From JBBDJB01 sp040880125 (GTDB lineage: Bacteria > Planctomycetota > Planctomycetia > Pirellulales > JBBDJB01): a DNA stretch of 64,000 bases. The notes beneath the pieces were generated by a model that had not been told where the DNA came from, did not search any database, and worked only from the letters and a program-made list of their open reading frames with translations. The stretch spans positions 124,001 through 188,000 of the forward strand of contig JBBDJB010000018.1 in NCBI GenBank assembly GCA_040880125.1. Reading direction: 5' to 3'. The position numbers and the translations under genes are program-made. Of this stretch, positions 52,945 through 62,479 are shown piece after piece (the first letter of the stretch is position 1; every line of letters begins with the position of its first letter).

Positions 52945-54576
52945 TTACCGCGTCGGGACGGGCTGCTGGCGTCCCGCGGATTGAGATGGCTGGCGCACCT
53001 CGCAGAGTTCGATTGCGGGATGTTCTCGAGCGCAGTATTCGGCATCCCACTTCGACGTAAACAGAACTGCCGTGCTTCTGTTTTGGTCGAGTACCATTTT
53101 CGCTGAATACGGAAGCTTAAGCGTCGTAGATGTTCCCGCGATCGAGCGCGGCCAACGTGCCAGCTTGTAGGGCAGCCACTCGATCTGAGTCTGCGTGTTG
53201 TATTCGGTCTCCAGACGATAGCGCACCACGTCGAACTGAAGCTCGCCAACAGCCGCGAGGATCGGCTCAGCACGCGCCGCTGAGGGATCGGTGAACTGCT
53301 GAATCGCCCCTTCCTCGATCAACTGAGCCAGCCCGCGGGCGAACTGCTTGCGCCGAGCTGTCTCCGTACAACGCAGAACCGCAAAATACTCTGGCGAAAA
53401 CTGTGGCAGAGGCTCGAAACTGAACGGTTGCCCCTCGCAGATCGTATCGCCCAATTGGAACTCGCCCGGATTGACCAGACCGATAATGTCCCCTGCATAG
53501 GCCTCATCCATGGTCTCGCGCTCCTGGCCGAAGACCCGGTGTGAGCGGGTCAGTCGCAGCTTCTTGCCGCTGCGTACATGAAGCACGTCCATGTCGCGGC
53601 GAAACCGGCCGGAGCAGACGCGCACGAATGCCACTCGGTCCCGGTGTCGTGGGTCCAGGTTCGCCTGAATCTTGAAGATGAAGCCTGAAAAGTGTGGATG
53701 GTCCGCCGGCACTGGCCCCCGGTCGCTGGCCCGCGCTCCAGGTGGTGGGCAATGGCTGAGAAAGCCCTCCAGAAAGTGCTCGACGCCGAAGTTCGTTAGC
53801 GCACTGCCGAAGAACACTGGCGTCAATTCCCCAGCCAGAAATCGGGAGCGATCGAACGGCTCGCCGACCGCCACCACAAGCTCGACCTCGTCGGACGCGC
53901 GCTCCGTAACTGCCGGGGCACACGTGCTTGGATCGAGCGACGCCAGCGGAACCGACCGGAATGGAACCCGATGTCCGCCGCTACCTTTTTCGAAGAGATG
54001 CACCGTCTTGGTCAGAAGTTCTACAATCCCCCCAAAATCGAAGCCACTCCCCAACGGCCAATTCTGTGCCGTGGCCGCGATTCCCAGCTTCGCCTCGATC
54101 TCAGCCAGGATATCCAATGGCTCGCGTCCGGGACGATCAGCCTTGTTGACGAACGTGACGACAGGAATTCCGCGCAGCGCACAAACCCGAAACAGCTTCT
54201 CTGTCTGCTCTTCGATTCCTTTGGCAAGATCAATCACCATAATGGCACACTCGGCGGCCATCAGCGTCCGATAGGTATCCTCGCTGAAGTCGTGGTGGCC
54301 TGGCGTGTCGAGCAGGTTCAATTGCAGACCTCGGTATTCGAAGGGCAATACCGTCGAACTGACTGAGATCCCTCGCTGTCGTTCGAGTTCCATCCAGTCG
54401 GAAGTTGCCGCCCGCTGAGTCTTCCTCCCGCGAACTGCGCCAGCAACGTCGACACGACCTCCGTACAAGAGCAACTTTTCGGTGAGGGTCGTCTTCCCCG
54501 CATCCGGGTGCGAAATGATGGCGAAAGTGCGCCGCCGTGCGGCCTCGCGCTGAACGATAGGATTTGACTCACACAT
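52945..54576 (-). CDS. prfC: Peptide chain release factor 3
   Basis: About 543 residues from ATG 54576. GTPase motifs: G1 SHPDAGKTTLTEKLLLYGG (Lys28), G2 region SDWMELERQRGISVSS, G3 LLDTPGHHDFSEDTYR and G4 VTFVNKADRPG. The RF3-specific RQRGIS, domain II (FKIQANLDPRHRDRVAFVRV) and the C-terminal GELQFDVVRYRLETEY are all present. RF3 recycles RF1/RF2 after termination. The frame is open to 55131, but that extension is basic and random; ATG 54588 is a near alternative. Length matches RF3 (about 530). Confidence 0.96.
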   Translation of the reverse strand: MCESNPIVQREAARRRTFAIISHPDAGKTTLTEKLLLYGGRVDVAGAVRGRKTQRAATSDWMELERQRGISVSSTVLPFEYRGLQLNLLDTPGHHDFSEDTYRTLMAAECAIMVIDLAKGIEEQTEKLFRVCALRGIPVVTFVNKADRPGREPLDILAEIEAKLGIAATAQNWPLGSGFDFGGIVELLTKTVHLFEKGSGGHRVPFRSVPLASLDPSTCAPAVTERASDEVELVVAVGEPFDRSRFLAGELTPVFFGSALTNFGVEHFLEGFLSHCPPPGARASDRGPVPADHPHFSGFIFKIQANLDPRHRDRVAFVRVCSGRFRRDMDVLHVRSGKKLRLTRSHRVFGQERETMDEAYAGDIIGLVNPGEFQLGDTICEGQPFSFEPLPQFSPEYFAVLRCTETARRKQFARGLAQLIEEGAIQQFTDPSAARAEPILAAVGELQFDVVRYRLETEYNTQTQIEWLPYKLARWPRSIAGTSTTLKLPYSAKMVLDQNRSTAVLFTSKWDAEYCAREHPAIELCEVRQPSQSAGRQQPVPTR

Positions 54577-55274
54577 CACGTTCCACATTCCTTCAATAAG
54601 ATTTGACCAGCAACTCCAGGGGCGATTGGGTGGCCGAAAACCGGCTACGCCTTCAGCAGCTATTGCCGCCGGTGTTTCCGTACTTGAAATCGCCGTTCGC
54701 CCAAGGCGAATCGCCAGGCCGATTGCGCGGGTCGCGCTGGCAGCCAAACGACGGCATACGCTTGATCGGCAGACAGGTGAGCGCCGGCTGATTTGCCGGC
54801 AATTACCGACTAGGGCGGCGTGACCGTTGACGAGGCAACGGCAGCCACGCCCGAGGTCTCCCAGTGCGGCCAAAGGCGAACGCACAAGCCACCAACGATG
54901 GCGTGTGCATGTACTGGAGTCGGAGAGAAGCGGCTGCCCTTGTGAGGATTCATGCTTTAAATTTACCGGTCGGCCGGGGGTGGGACAAGGCGAGATTCCT
55001 CGGCCGTTGTCCACCGGGCGCGCCCGACCGCGTGTCGCCCGGGCGTCGGCCGCTTCTCTTAGCAGCCGAGGACCTCGATCGACGACCCCGCTCGCGACGC
55101 GCGTCATGCCGTGAGCACCCCCGCAAGGCATATCGGACCACCTGGACGGGTATCAATGCGTCACAGCAACGAGTATGTGAACGATGCTTATGGCAGCCGA
55201 ACGAAAGGACTTATGCTAAGCGTGTACCGCGCATTCTGCACCAGTCCGCAGAAGGATCCGGCGCCGCAGGACAT
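54577..55274. other. Long region upstream of prfC
   Basis: About 700 bp between two leftward genes, with no credible ORF. Short hairpins occur: ttcgcc/ggcgaa at 54696-54710 and gccggc/gccggc at 54783-54800. Neither has a T-run. The promoter of prfC should lie near 54590-54700. Confidence 0.45.
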
Positions 55275-55928
55275 TCAACGGGCCGGTGCGACAAAGAACA
55301 GGATGACAAAGAAGTGACAGGCACTGCCGGCGATCACGAACAGGTGCCAGAGGGCGTGAAAGTAGCGAGCGTGGTGGCTGAAGATCAAGAAGACGGTTCC
55401 CAGGGTGTAGCACAATCCGCCGATGAGCATCCACCACAGCCCGGCCGAGGGCACCAGACCGACCAAGGAAGGCGCGGCCAAAACCGGCAACCAGCCAAGC
55501 ACGATACAGAGCCAGATCGAGACCGAATCGACCCGGTGCGCCAGCAGTATTTTCATGAGGAAACCGAGGATCGCGACGGCCCACAGGACCGCCAGGAACA
55601 GCCACCAGAAACTGGTTCGCAAAAATGCCAGAGAAAACGGTGTATAGGTCGCTACGATCAAGACGTAGATGAAGGCCTGGTCGAGCTTCCGAAACTGGCG
55701 TCTCATGCCGGCGGCCGAGCACCAGTGCGACAACGTGGACATTGCGTACACAGTCACCAGACTGGGGGCATAGATCATACACCCCAGCACGCGCCAGGCA
55801 TCTCCCTCGCGAAAGACGTGAACCCCCAATGCGATTGCGCCCAGAACGCTCAGCAAGAACCCCAAGCCATGCGTGATCGTGTTGGGAGCTTCCTCCGGAT
55901 CGCCCAACCAATGCGCCGCGCCATTCAT
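55275..55928 (-). CDS. Hemolysin III / PAQR-family membrane protein
   Basis: 217 residues with seven hydrophobic helices. The three PAQR metal-site motifs are readable: PNTITHGLG (helix 1, His), TLSHWCSA (helix 2, Ser/His) and HALWHLFVIAGSACHF (helix 7, two His). ATG 55928 has GAGAGGGG closely upstream. Bacterial members (YqfA/HlyIII) are thought to be zinc-dependent membrane hydrolases affecting lipid composition; the haemolysin name is historical. Single gene upstream of prfC with a 700-bp gap. Confidence 0.93.
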   Translation of the reverse strand: MNGAAHWLGDPEEAPNTITHGLGFLLSVLGAIALGVHVFREGDAWRVLGCMIYAPSLVTVYAMSTLSHWCSAAGMRRQFRKLDQAFIYVLIVATYTPFSLAFLRTSFWWLFLAVLWAVAILGFLMKILLAHRVDSVSIWLCIVLGWLPVLAAPSLVGLVPSAGLWWMLIGGLCYTLGTVFLIFSHHARYFHALWHLFVIAGSACHFFVILFFVAPAR

Positions 55929-56591
55929 CCCCTCTCGCTCCCCGCTTTCTAGTTGGACCTGGCGGCCACGAGGATTCTCTAGGGACCGCTCTCGAATGCC
56001 ACGAGAAACTGTGCGATCTATTCTAGTGCTTTGACATGGCGTGAATTAGGGGTGCCACTGCTGGCTCGTGGATATACCCCAGGGCGTTCGAAGCTTTCCT
56101 GAGGACGAGTACAGCGTGCCGGCGCATCGGCCGACAAAGCTGTGCGATCGCGTTTGATAAGTGTGCCGATGTCGAGGACCATTCCCCACACATCCCGCTC
56201 GTTAAAAAGCAGGGTGTGGCCCTGTTTGCGATGGACACTTTGGGTAAATGGCGGGAACAAGGCGGATAGCGTTATCCAGCAAGCATCGTGTTGCTGCACC
56301 GCTACGGCTTATTACCGCGTTAGCACGAAGAGCCGCGATAGCCCGTTGATTTCATCTACTTGAAAAATTGCCGCTTCGCACAGGGGCAGCGGTGTTGAAG
56401 CATCTCGACGAGAGCAAGCGACTCCAGGTGCTCGAGGGTCAACCGATGGCGTCCACCTCACACGTCGCGCGAACCGTCCACTCGACACCGGTCAGGTGCA
56501 GCGTCTCCAGGTTTGGGCGGGCCACGTTCAGTGCATTGTTGCAATGCTCGTGACGACTGAACATTCAAGCTACACCTCATGCCTAGCCGAA
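55929..56591. other. Eroded region left of the permease remnant
   Basis: About 660 bp without an intact gene. ggggtgccactgctggctcgt (56049ff) is a degraded copy of the palindromic unit at 16108-16135. On the minus strand, two pieces in different frames, PNLETLHLTGVEW (around 56500) and LTLEHLESLALVEM (around 56410), look like leucine-rich-repeat fragments, suggesting a decayed LRR gene. Low confidence. Confidence 0.35.
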
Positions 56592-56980
56592 ATGCGGCCG
56601 ATGGACTTTCTCGCGACACCGCTACGACGTCGAATTCTATTCACGCCGCTGTACGTGAGCGTGGGTGCCCCGATCGGATTCCTCTGGCTCGCTATCCGTA
56701 CCTGGCTTCGCGCCGCAGGCAGGCCAATCGACCAGATCGCCTGGCTCAGCGCGATCCTCGTGATCCCCTGGACGTTCAGATTTCTGTGGGCGCCGCTGGT
56801 GGGTTGGTCGTGATCGGATGCATTGCCTTCGGCATAGGCGTGTGCGCGGTGGCCGCCTACGCAGCGTTTATGGACTTAACGACTCCTTCAGTCGCCGCCA
56901 CTCAATTCAGAGCATTCATGGGCGCAAGCTTTCGCAGGTATTTCCGCCCCCGTGTCGCGCCGGACTGGTTCTACCGTTGA
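56592..56980 (+). pseudogene. MFS-type permease remnant with large internal deletion
   Basis: The first frame (56592-56813) encodes the N-terminus of an AmpG-like major facilitator: APIGFLWLAIRTWLRAAGRP and SAILVIPWTFRFLWAPLVG, then stop. The next frame (56579 series, from about 56805) encodes IGCIAFGIGVCAVAAYAAFM and DLTTPSVAATQFRAFMGA, which belongs to a helix near the C-terminal half of the same family, and ends at 56980 after a non-homologous tail. Some 200-300 residues between the two pieces are missing and a frameshift joins them. The gene cannot make a transporter. Confidence 0.75.
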
Positions 56981-57178
56981 ATTAAAATTTGGAAAGTGGG
57001 CGCGGCCTGCGGCGACCACAGTTTGTAGGGGCATCCCATTTCGCAGCACTGAAAACTCAATCGAAATCGCGAAATCGTAACGGACGAACAACTTGTACCC
57101 CACCCACACGATGGCCGTTACAATGGAAGGGCCGTTCACTCCCGTACCTCCACGCCCCGATGTTAGGAGATGTACTCG

Positions 57179-58522
57179 ATGCGCCGACGCGAATTCTGCC
57201 AAGCCACTGCGCTCGCTGTCATAGGGATCCAAACCAAGGCGTTCGCAGTTGCCAACGACACGCCATTACGTGTTGCTCTTATTGGTAGCGGTTGGTACGG
57301 CAAGACCGACCTGTTTCATCTGATCCAGGTCGCTCCGGTCGACGTTGTCGGACTGTGTGATGTCGATTCTAAAATGGTCAATGAGGCAGCCGAACTTGTC
57401 GCCGGCCGCCAGCCGTCGGGTAAGCGACCTCCTGTGTATGGCGACTATCGCGAAATGCTGGCGGCACAAAAACCGGAAATCGTTCTGGTCGGTACGCCCG
57501 ATCATTGGCACTGCCTGCCGATGGTCGACTCTTGCAAAGCGGGCGCGGACGTCTACGTGCAAAAGCCGATCAGCTTTGATGTCGTCGAAGGTCAGGCCAT
57601 GGTCGCTGCGGCGCGTAAGTACGATCGCACCGTGCAAGTCGGACTTCAACGCCGCAGTGCCCCGCATCTGCTCGAAGCACGCGACCGATTTATCGATAGC
57701 GGCAAACTTGGGAAGATTGCTTACGTCGACATCCATAGCTATTACGGCAGCCGTAAAGATTTCCCGCCCGTGCAACCGCCTCCGGATCATCTCGACTGGG
57801 ACACCTTCGTTGGCCCCGCCGGTTGGGTCGAATACAACCCGGGCCTGCATCCGCGTAGTTGGCGAGACTGTATTGAGTTTAGCAACGGGCAAACGGGCGA
57901 CCTGTGCGTCCACTTCTTCGATGTAGTTCGTTACTTCCTCGGCCTCGGTTGGCCCAAATCGATTTCAGCGTCAGGTGGTTCGTTGATGCGGCCTGCCGAT
58001 TCGAGAATCAAGCTCCATGATACGCAAACCGCGCTTTTCGATTACGGCGACACACAAGTGGTCTGGACGCAGCGTAACTGGGGAACCAATCCTGATCCGG
58101 CCTATCCATGGGGTGCGACGCTCTATGGAGACAAGGGAACGCTCAAATTGAGCGTGCGTGAATTCGACTTTATCCCCACGGATGGTGGTGAGTCGGTCCA
58201 CGGCCAATGGGTTGACGAGAGCGACAAATACCCTGAAGACCACCAGCACAAAGAAGTCGAAGTGTACGCGGGACCGGCGACACGGCGTCACATGCAGAAC
58301 TTCCTCGCAGCACGGCAAGAGAAGAAACGCCCCGTGTCGGATATTGAGGAAGGCTACATCTCGACAGCCTCGTGCATTCTCGCCAACTTATCGATGCGAC
58401 TCGGCCGCAGCCTCGCATGGGATGAGGAAAATGGCCGAGTGATCGGTGATGACGAAGCGAACTCGCGGCTCGCCCGCGCCTACCGCGAGCCGTATGTCCA
58501 TCCGACTCCCGCAAGTGTTTGA
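57179..58522 (+). CDS. Gfo/Idh/MocA-family oxidoreductase, exported
   Basis: 447 residues from ATG 57179; AGGAG lies nine bases upstream, while the ATG at 57170 overlaps it. MRRREFCQATALAVIG is a short twin-arginine-type signal. The NAD(P)-binding fold begins VALIGSGWYGKTDL, with VGTPDHWHCLPMV and the conserved YVQKPISFDVVEGQ (E/Q-K-P motif). The C-terminal domain is typical (GDLCVHFFDVVRYFLG). Many planctomycetes carry large families of these secreted dehydrogenases acting on sugars or polyols; the substrate is unknown. Confidence 0.93.
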   Translation: MRRREFCQATALAVIGIQTKAFAVANDTPLRVALIGSGWYGKTDLFHLIQVAPVDVVGLCDVDSKMVNEAAELVAGRQPSGKRPPVYGDYREMLAAQKPEIVLVGTPDHWHCLPMVDSCKAGADVYVQKPISFDVVEGQAMVAAARKYDRTVQVGLQRRSAPHLLEARDRFIDSGKLGKIAYVDIHSYYGSRKDFPPVQPPPDHLDWDTFVGPAGWVEYNPGLHPRSWRDCIEFSNGQTGDLCVHFFDVVRYFLGLGWPKSISASGGSLMRPADSRIKLHDTQTALFDYGDTQVVWTQRNWGTNPDPAYPWGATLYGDKGTLKLSVREFDFIPTDGGESVHGQWVDESDKYPEDHQHKEVEVYAGPATRRHMQNFLAARQEKKRPVSDIEEGYISTASCILANLSMRLGRSLAWDEENGRVIGDDEANSRLARAYREPYVHPTPASV

Positions 58523-58558
58523 CCCCCCAATGCAAAATTCACCTCCGAGGAACGACGC

Positions 58559-58702
58559 ATGTCTCAGGCGACACTTCCAACGGTTGAAATCTCCCTCCAG
58601 CTTGGACGCAGAGGTCGCAGATTTCCCGAGTTGTGGGGCGGCTCGACGATGCACCGTAAGCGGCCGGTCCACAAGCTCGATATGGGGAGGAAAGCCTCAT
58701 GA
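58559..58702 (+). CDS. Possible 47-residue small protein coupled to the ABM gene
   Basis: ATG 58559 has GAGGAA eight bases upstream and the TGA overlaps the start of the next gene (ATGA at 58699-58702). The product is basic (LQLGRRGRRF, MHRKRPVHKLDMGRK), soluble and unlike any family I know. The ribosome-binding site plus overlap makes translation plausible, either as a leader that sets up translation of the ABM gene or as a small protein. It could also be chance. Confidence 0.4.
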   Translation: MSQATLPTVEISLQLGRRGRRFPELWGGSTMHRKRPVHKLDMGRKAS

Positions 58703-59007
58703 TTCACGTCATCGCTACGATCGACGTCGCCTCTGGCAAGCGGGAGGCGTTCCTGGAACACTTTCGGGCACTGGTGCCGGAGGTGCGGGAGGAGCAGGGC
58801 TGCCTCGATTACGGCCCGACTGTCGACACACCCACGGACATCGCGGCGCAAGTCGAAGTGAGCGAAGACTCGGTCACTGTCGTCGAGCGGTGGGAAAGCC
58901 TGGACGCCCTAAAGGCACACCTCGCGGCGCCGCACATGACGCAGTTTCGCAGTAAGGTGGCCGACCTGGTTCGGCATACAACGCTGCGGATTCTGACGCC
59001 GGTGTAG
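58699..59007 (+). CDS. Antibiotic-biosynthesis-monooxygenase (ABM) domain protein
   Basis: 102 residues, ATG 58699, with GGGGAGGAAAG upstream. The single ferredoxin-like ABM fold is recognisable from IATIDVASGKREAFLEHFRA, EEQGCLDYGP and VVERWESLDALKAHLAAPHM, close to YgiN-type quinol monooxygenases. These small dimeric enzymes oxidise quinols or other aromatics without a cofactor. Downstream of the small ORF and 150 bp before proB. Confidence 0.92.
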   Translation: MIHVIATIDVASGKREAFLEHFRALVPEVREEQGCLDYGPTVDTPTDIAAQVEVSEDSVTVVERWESLDALKAHLAAPHMTQFRSKVADLVRHTTLRILTPV

Positions 59008-59163
59008 GAGGGCAGCCATAGCGCAGTGAAACGCCCCCGACTTCCCGGCCCTCTGTGCGAGGGAAAGGTAGCCAGTGGGAGCAGCCTTTCAGGGACCTTC
59101 AACGGCAGCTATGCTGGAAGCGTCGCCCTCAGCTCCCCATCGTGCTGCGCAGATCTCCCGTCA

Positions 59164-60327
59164 ATGACCGACCAAGTACGTGCCGAAGTTGCTGCTTCCG
59201 CCGAGACGATAATCGTCAAAGTCGGCACCCGGGTGCTGACCCGGGATGACGGGTTGCTCGATCAGCAGCGGATCGCAGAGCTGGCCGAGGAGCTTGCCTC
59301 GCTGGCCGATAGCGGCCGCAGGGTCGCCCTGGTCAGCAGCGGGGCCGTGTCCGCCGGCATGGGGCGATTGGGCATCACTCGGCGACCGGGCGACCTAGCC
59401 CAATTGCAGGCGGTCGCCGCCATCGGTCAGAGCCATCTGATCGAGACCTACGAGCGGGCGCTGCGAAATCACGGTCGGCATGCCGCTCAACTGCTGCTGA
59501 CTGCGGACGATCTGAACGATCGCACGCGCTACCTGAACGTGCGCAACACGCTGCTGGCCCTGTTCCGCCACGGTGCGATGCCGATCATCAACGAAAACGA
59601 CACGGTCAGCGTCGAGGAGCTACAAAACAGCTTTGGCGACAACGACCGTCTGGCCGCCATGGTGACCAACCTGCTGCGGGCGCCGCTGCTGGTGCTATTG
59701 TCGGACGTCGAGGGGCTCTACGATGGCGACCCCACCGAGCCCGGCTCGGCCGTCATTCCGACTGTCGAACGGTTGGACGCATCCGTGTTTGCCTTGGCCC
59801 GGGCCGGCCAGGCGGGGATCAGCAAGGGCGGCATGGCCAGCAAGCTGGAAGCGGCCCGGATCGCGACTAGCTCGGGCGAGAATGTGATCATCGCCAGCGG
59901 GCGGCGGCCGGGCGTGCTTTCCAAGATTGTGAGCGGAGAACCGGTCGGAACCCTCTTCTTGGCGCAGGGGCAATCCGTCACCGCCCGAAAGCGGTGGATC
60001 GGCCACGCCGTCCGCCCCCGGGGCTTTTTGAAACTGGATGATGGCGCCCGCCGGGCCATTGAGGAGCAAGGTCGCAGCCTGTTGGCAATCGGCATCATCG
60101 AGGTCGCCGGTGAGTTCAAAAAAGGCGACGTCGTTGCACTGCGGGATGCGCAGGGTGACGAATTTGCACGGGGATTGACGAATTTTCCGTCCCGCGAGCT
60201 GCTCCAAATTCAGGGACGCAAGTCAAATGAATTCGAAAAGATACTGGGGCACCGGCCGTACGACGAGGTGATTCACCGGGATAATCTGGTGATTTCTGGC
60301 AAAACAGGGCGTCCTCGACTGCCTTAG
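59164..60327 (+). CDS. proB: Glutamate 5-kinase with C-terminal PUA domain
   Basis: 387 residues from ATG 59164. The amino-acid-kinase fold has IIVKVGTRVLTRDDG, LVSSGAVSAGMGRLG, MPIINENDTVSVEE, FGDNDRLAAMV and ISKGGMASKLEAA, all ProB motifs. The last ~100 residues, from VTARKRWIGHAVRPRG, form the PUA domain. It phosphorylates glutamate as the first step of proline synthesis; the active site is feedback-sensitive in homologues. proA is not in the window. The upstream extension to 59026 is not protein-like. Confidence 0.97.
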   Translation: MTDQVRAEVAASAETIIVKVGTRVLTRDDGLLDQQRIAELAEELASLADSGRRVALVSSGAVSAGMGRLGITRRPGDLAQLQAVAAIGQSHLIETYERALRNHGRHAAQLLLTADDLNDRTRYLNVRNTLLALFRHGAMPIINENDTVSVEELQNSFGDNDRLAAMVTNLLRAPLLVLLSDVEGLYDGDPTEPGSAVIPTVERLDASVFALARAGQAGISKGGMASKLEAARIATSSGENVIIASGRRPGVLSKIVSGEPVGTLFLAQGQSVTARKRWIGHAVRPRGFLKLDDGARRAIEEQGRSLLAIGIIEVAGEFKKGDVVALRDAQGDEFARGLTNFPSRELLQIQGRKSNEFEKILGHRPYDEVIHRDNLVISGKTGRPRLP

Positions 60328-60531
60328 AGGCAGTATCTCCCTTCTCAGGCAACCTGCCCTTGGCACAACGGCGAACGGTTGCTATTTTCTGCGGACATTT
60401 TTTGCCAATTTGCGGCGCGTGTTTTGCCGCAGTGGCTTGTCTGCTCGCGCGATGATGCGCAAGGGGCGCTGTCGGGGTAAACCGGCAGGGCCCCGTTTGA
60501 TGAAGACGCTCCAGCCCGAATAGGTCGAGCC

Positions 60532-61953
60532 ATGTGTCCAAACTCATCGATGCTGCCCGTTACTGACGGCGACCTGATGGAGTTTTCAAACGATCCGGTG
60601 GCTTGTATGCGCCGCCTGTACGACCGCCACGGCCGAATCGCCGCACTGCAGCAGGGGTCGCAGCGGATCGTGTTCGCTTTCGGGCCGGAATACAACCAGC
60701 AAATCCAAAACGACACCGGCACGTTCTACTCCCGGTTCTTCGCCGTCAACGGACCGAAGGCTTCCGCCCAACGCCGTCTGACCACCGGTCTGCTCAGCAT
60801 GAACGGCCAGCAGCACAAGCGCAACCGCCGCATGGTCAAGCAGCCCTTCTCGAAGGTGGCGATCGAGTCATATCGAGCTGGGCTGGAATCGCTCGCCGAT
60901 GCGATGCTAGACACTTGGCAGGTCGGCCAGCAGCGAGACATCTTCCAGGACATGACGCACTTTATGCTGCACGTCACGAGCACCATCCTGTTCGGCTTCG
61001 ATCAGCCCGAGCTCTCGTACCGGCTGGGACAGCAGATCGAGCGCTGGGTCGTGATGAACCACAAGGTGGGCATGGGAGCCTTGGTGCCTAACGACGTATT
61101 TTCCCAGGGCTACGAGCAACTGCTCGCGCATGCCGAGAAGCTCGAGGCGGATATCCTGGAGATGATCCGCCGCCGCCGGTCCGATCCGAAGCCAGGACAC
61201 GACGTGCTTTCGATTCTCATTCGCACGCACGACGAACAGGGCGGCCTGAGCGATCAGGAGTTGATTGGACAGGCGGCCATCCTCTTCGCGGCGGCACACC
61301 TGACCACGGCCAACACGCTCACGTGGACGCTCTTCTTGTTAGCGCAGCACCCGTCCGTAATGCACGAACTGTGGCGGGAATTGAACGACTCCGACGGCCG
61401 CGCGACACCCAACATGGTCCACGGCGAGGGCGCCACGCTGATGGAGCGGGTGATCAAGGAAAGTATGCGGGTGCTTCCGGCTTCCTCCTACCTGCATCGC
61501 TACAACACTATCCCAGTCGATCTGGGGCCGTTTCGCTTGCCGCGCGGTAGCACGGTGATCTTCAGCCAGTACATGACGCATCACCTGCCGGACATCTATC
61601 CGGAGCCGGAGCACTTCCGGCCCGATCGCTGGATGCACATCTCGCCGACGCCCTACGAGTATTTGCCGTTCGGCTCCGGACCGCGGATGTGCGTCGGCGG
61701 CCCCATGGCGATGATGAACCTGAAGCTAACGCTGCCGAAAATCTTGCGGCGGTACCGGCTGAAGGTCGTGCCGCGCTCGACGATCCACGGCAAGGTGATC
61801 GCGACCATGCTCACGCCATGCACCCCAATGCCGATGCAGGTTTTCGCGGCGGATGGCAATTTCGAGAGTAGCCCCGTGTTTGGCAACATCCACGAGATGG
61901 TGCGCCTGGAAGTTCCCCGCGAGCGCCGCAAAGGCGACCTCCAAGCGGCGTAG
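60532..61953 (+). CDS. Cytochrome P450 with atypical I-helix
   Basis: 473 residues, soluble, no membrane anchor. Heme site F-G-S-G-P-R-M-C-V-G with Cys387; K-helix E-S-M-R (VIKESMRVLP); meander FRPDRW. The I-helix reads A-A-H-L-T-T instead of A-G-x-(D/E)-T-T, so the acidic residue (Leu257) used for proton delivery is absent. This suggests a peroxygenase-like or otherwise unusual mechanism, or substrate-assisted protonation. No ferredoxin or reductase gene is next to it. The substrate is unknown. Confidence 0.93.
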   Translation: MCPNSSMLPVTDGDLMEFSNDPVACMRRLYDRHGRIAALQQGSQRIVFAFGPEYNQQIQNDTGTFYSRFFAVNGPKASAQRRLTTGLLSMNGQQHKRNRRMVKQPFSKVAIESYRAGLESLADAMLDTWQVGQQRDIFQDMTHFMLHVTSTILFGFDQPELSYRLGQQIERWVVMNHKVGMGALVPNDVFSQGYEQLLAHAEKLEADILEMIRRRRSDPKPGHDVLSILIRTHDEQGGLSDQELIGQAAILFAAAHLTTANTLTWTLFLLAQHPSVMHELWRELNDSDGRATPNMVHGEGATLMERVIKESMRVLPASSYLHRYNTIPVDLGPFRLPRGSTVIFSQYMTHHLPDIYPEPEHFRPDRWMHISPTPYEYLPFGSGPRMCVGGPMAMMNLKLTLPKILRRYRLKVVPRSTIHGKVIATMLTPCTPMPMQVFAADGNFESSPVFGNIHEMVRLEVPRERRKGDLQAA

Positions 61954-62020
61954 TCCCACGGGGCAAGGGCGTAATCAGTCGCCGCCCTCACTGCATTCCT
62001 CGCGTGTTTCTTCACCGGCG

Positions 62021-62479
62021 CTAGGCCCGCGGATGCTCGTAGTGTGCGTGGAGACGCGTCTCGCCCAGCACGTGCAATTGCATGGCACACTCAACCTTCT
62101 CTCTCTCCGCGCCGGGTGCCAGTTCCAGCGACGCGACGTCGAGCGCGTAGAGCGTGAATCGGTAGCGGTGCGGGCCTGCTTCCTCGGCCGCGGATGGACC
62201 GTAGTAGCCGACGGTATCAAAGTCGTTTTGGCCGCTGACGCCGATCCCCTGAGACCCCTCCGGCAGCCCGGTTCGTTGACTGGGGATGTCGTAGAGCACC
62301 CAATGCGTGCGTTGATTTTCCGGCGCGTCCGGGTCTTCCATGATGAGCACAAAACTCTGGGTTCTCTGCGGTGGATGCCGCCAGTGGAGCTTCGGTGAAA
62401 AGTCTTCGCCGTCCCAGGTATCGCGCGGGAGGAGAAAACCGCCATCCTGGAAGTAGGTACTCGTCAACATGAACCGCAT
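62021..62479 (-). CDS. YbhB/YbcL-family PEBP (Raf kinase inhibitor-like) protein
   Basis: 152 residues, ATG 62479, with GGAAGGA about nine bases upstream. The PEBP ligand-binding motifs D-P-D-A-P (IMEDPDAPEN) and G-Y-Y-G-P...H-R-Y are clear. Such small beta-fold proteins bind anionic groups; their bacterial function is unknown. Convergent with the P450 gene. Confidence 0.93.
   Translation of the reverse strand: MRFMLTSTYFQDGGFLLPRDTWDGEDFSPKLHWRHPPQRTQSFVLIMEDPDAPENQRTHWVLYDIPSQRTGLPEGSQGIGVSGQNDFDTVGYYGPSAAEEAGPHRYRFTLYALDVASLELAPGAEREKVECAMQLHVLGETRLHAHYEHPRA

Noticed and set aside
54589..55131. N-terminal extension of RF3
   Set aside because: Basic, low-complexity translation not found in RF3; the G1 motif sits at the expected place from ATG 54576.
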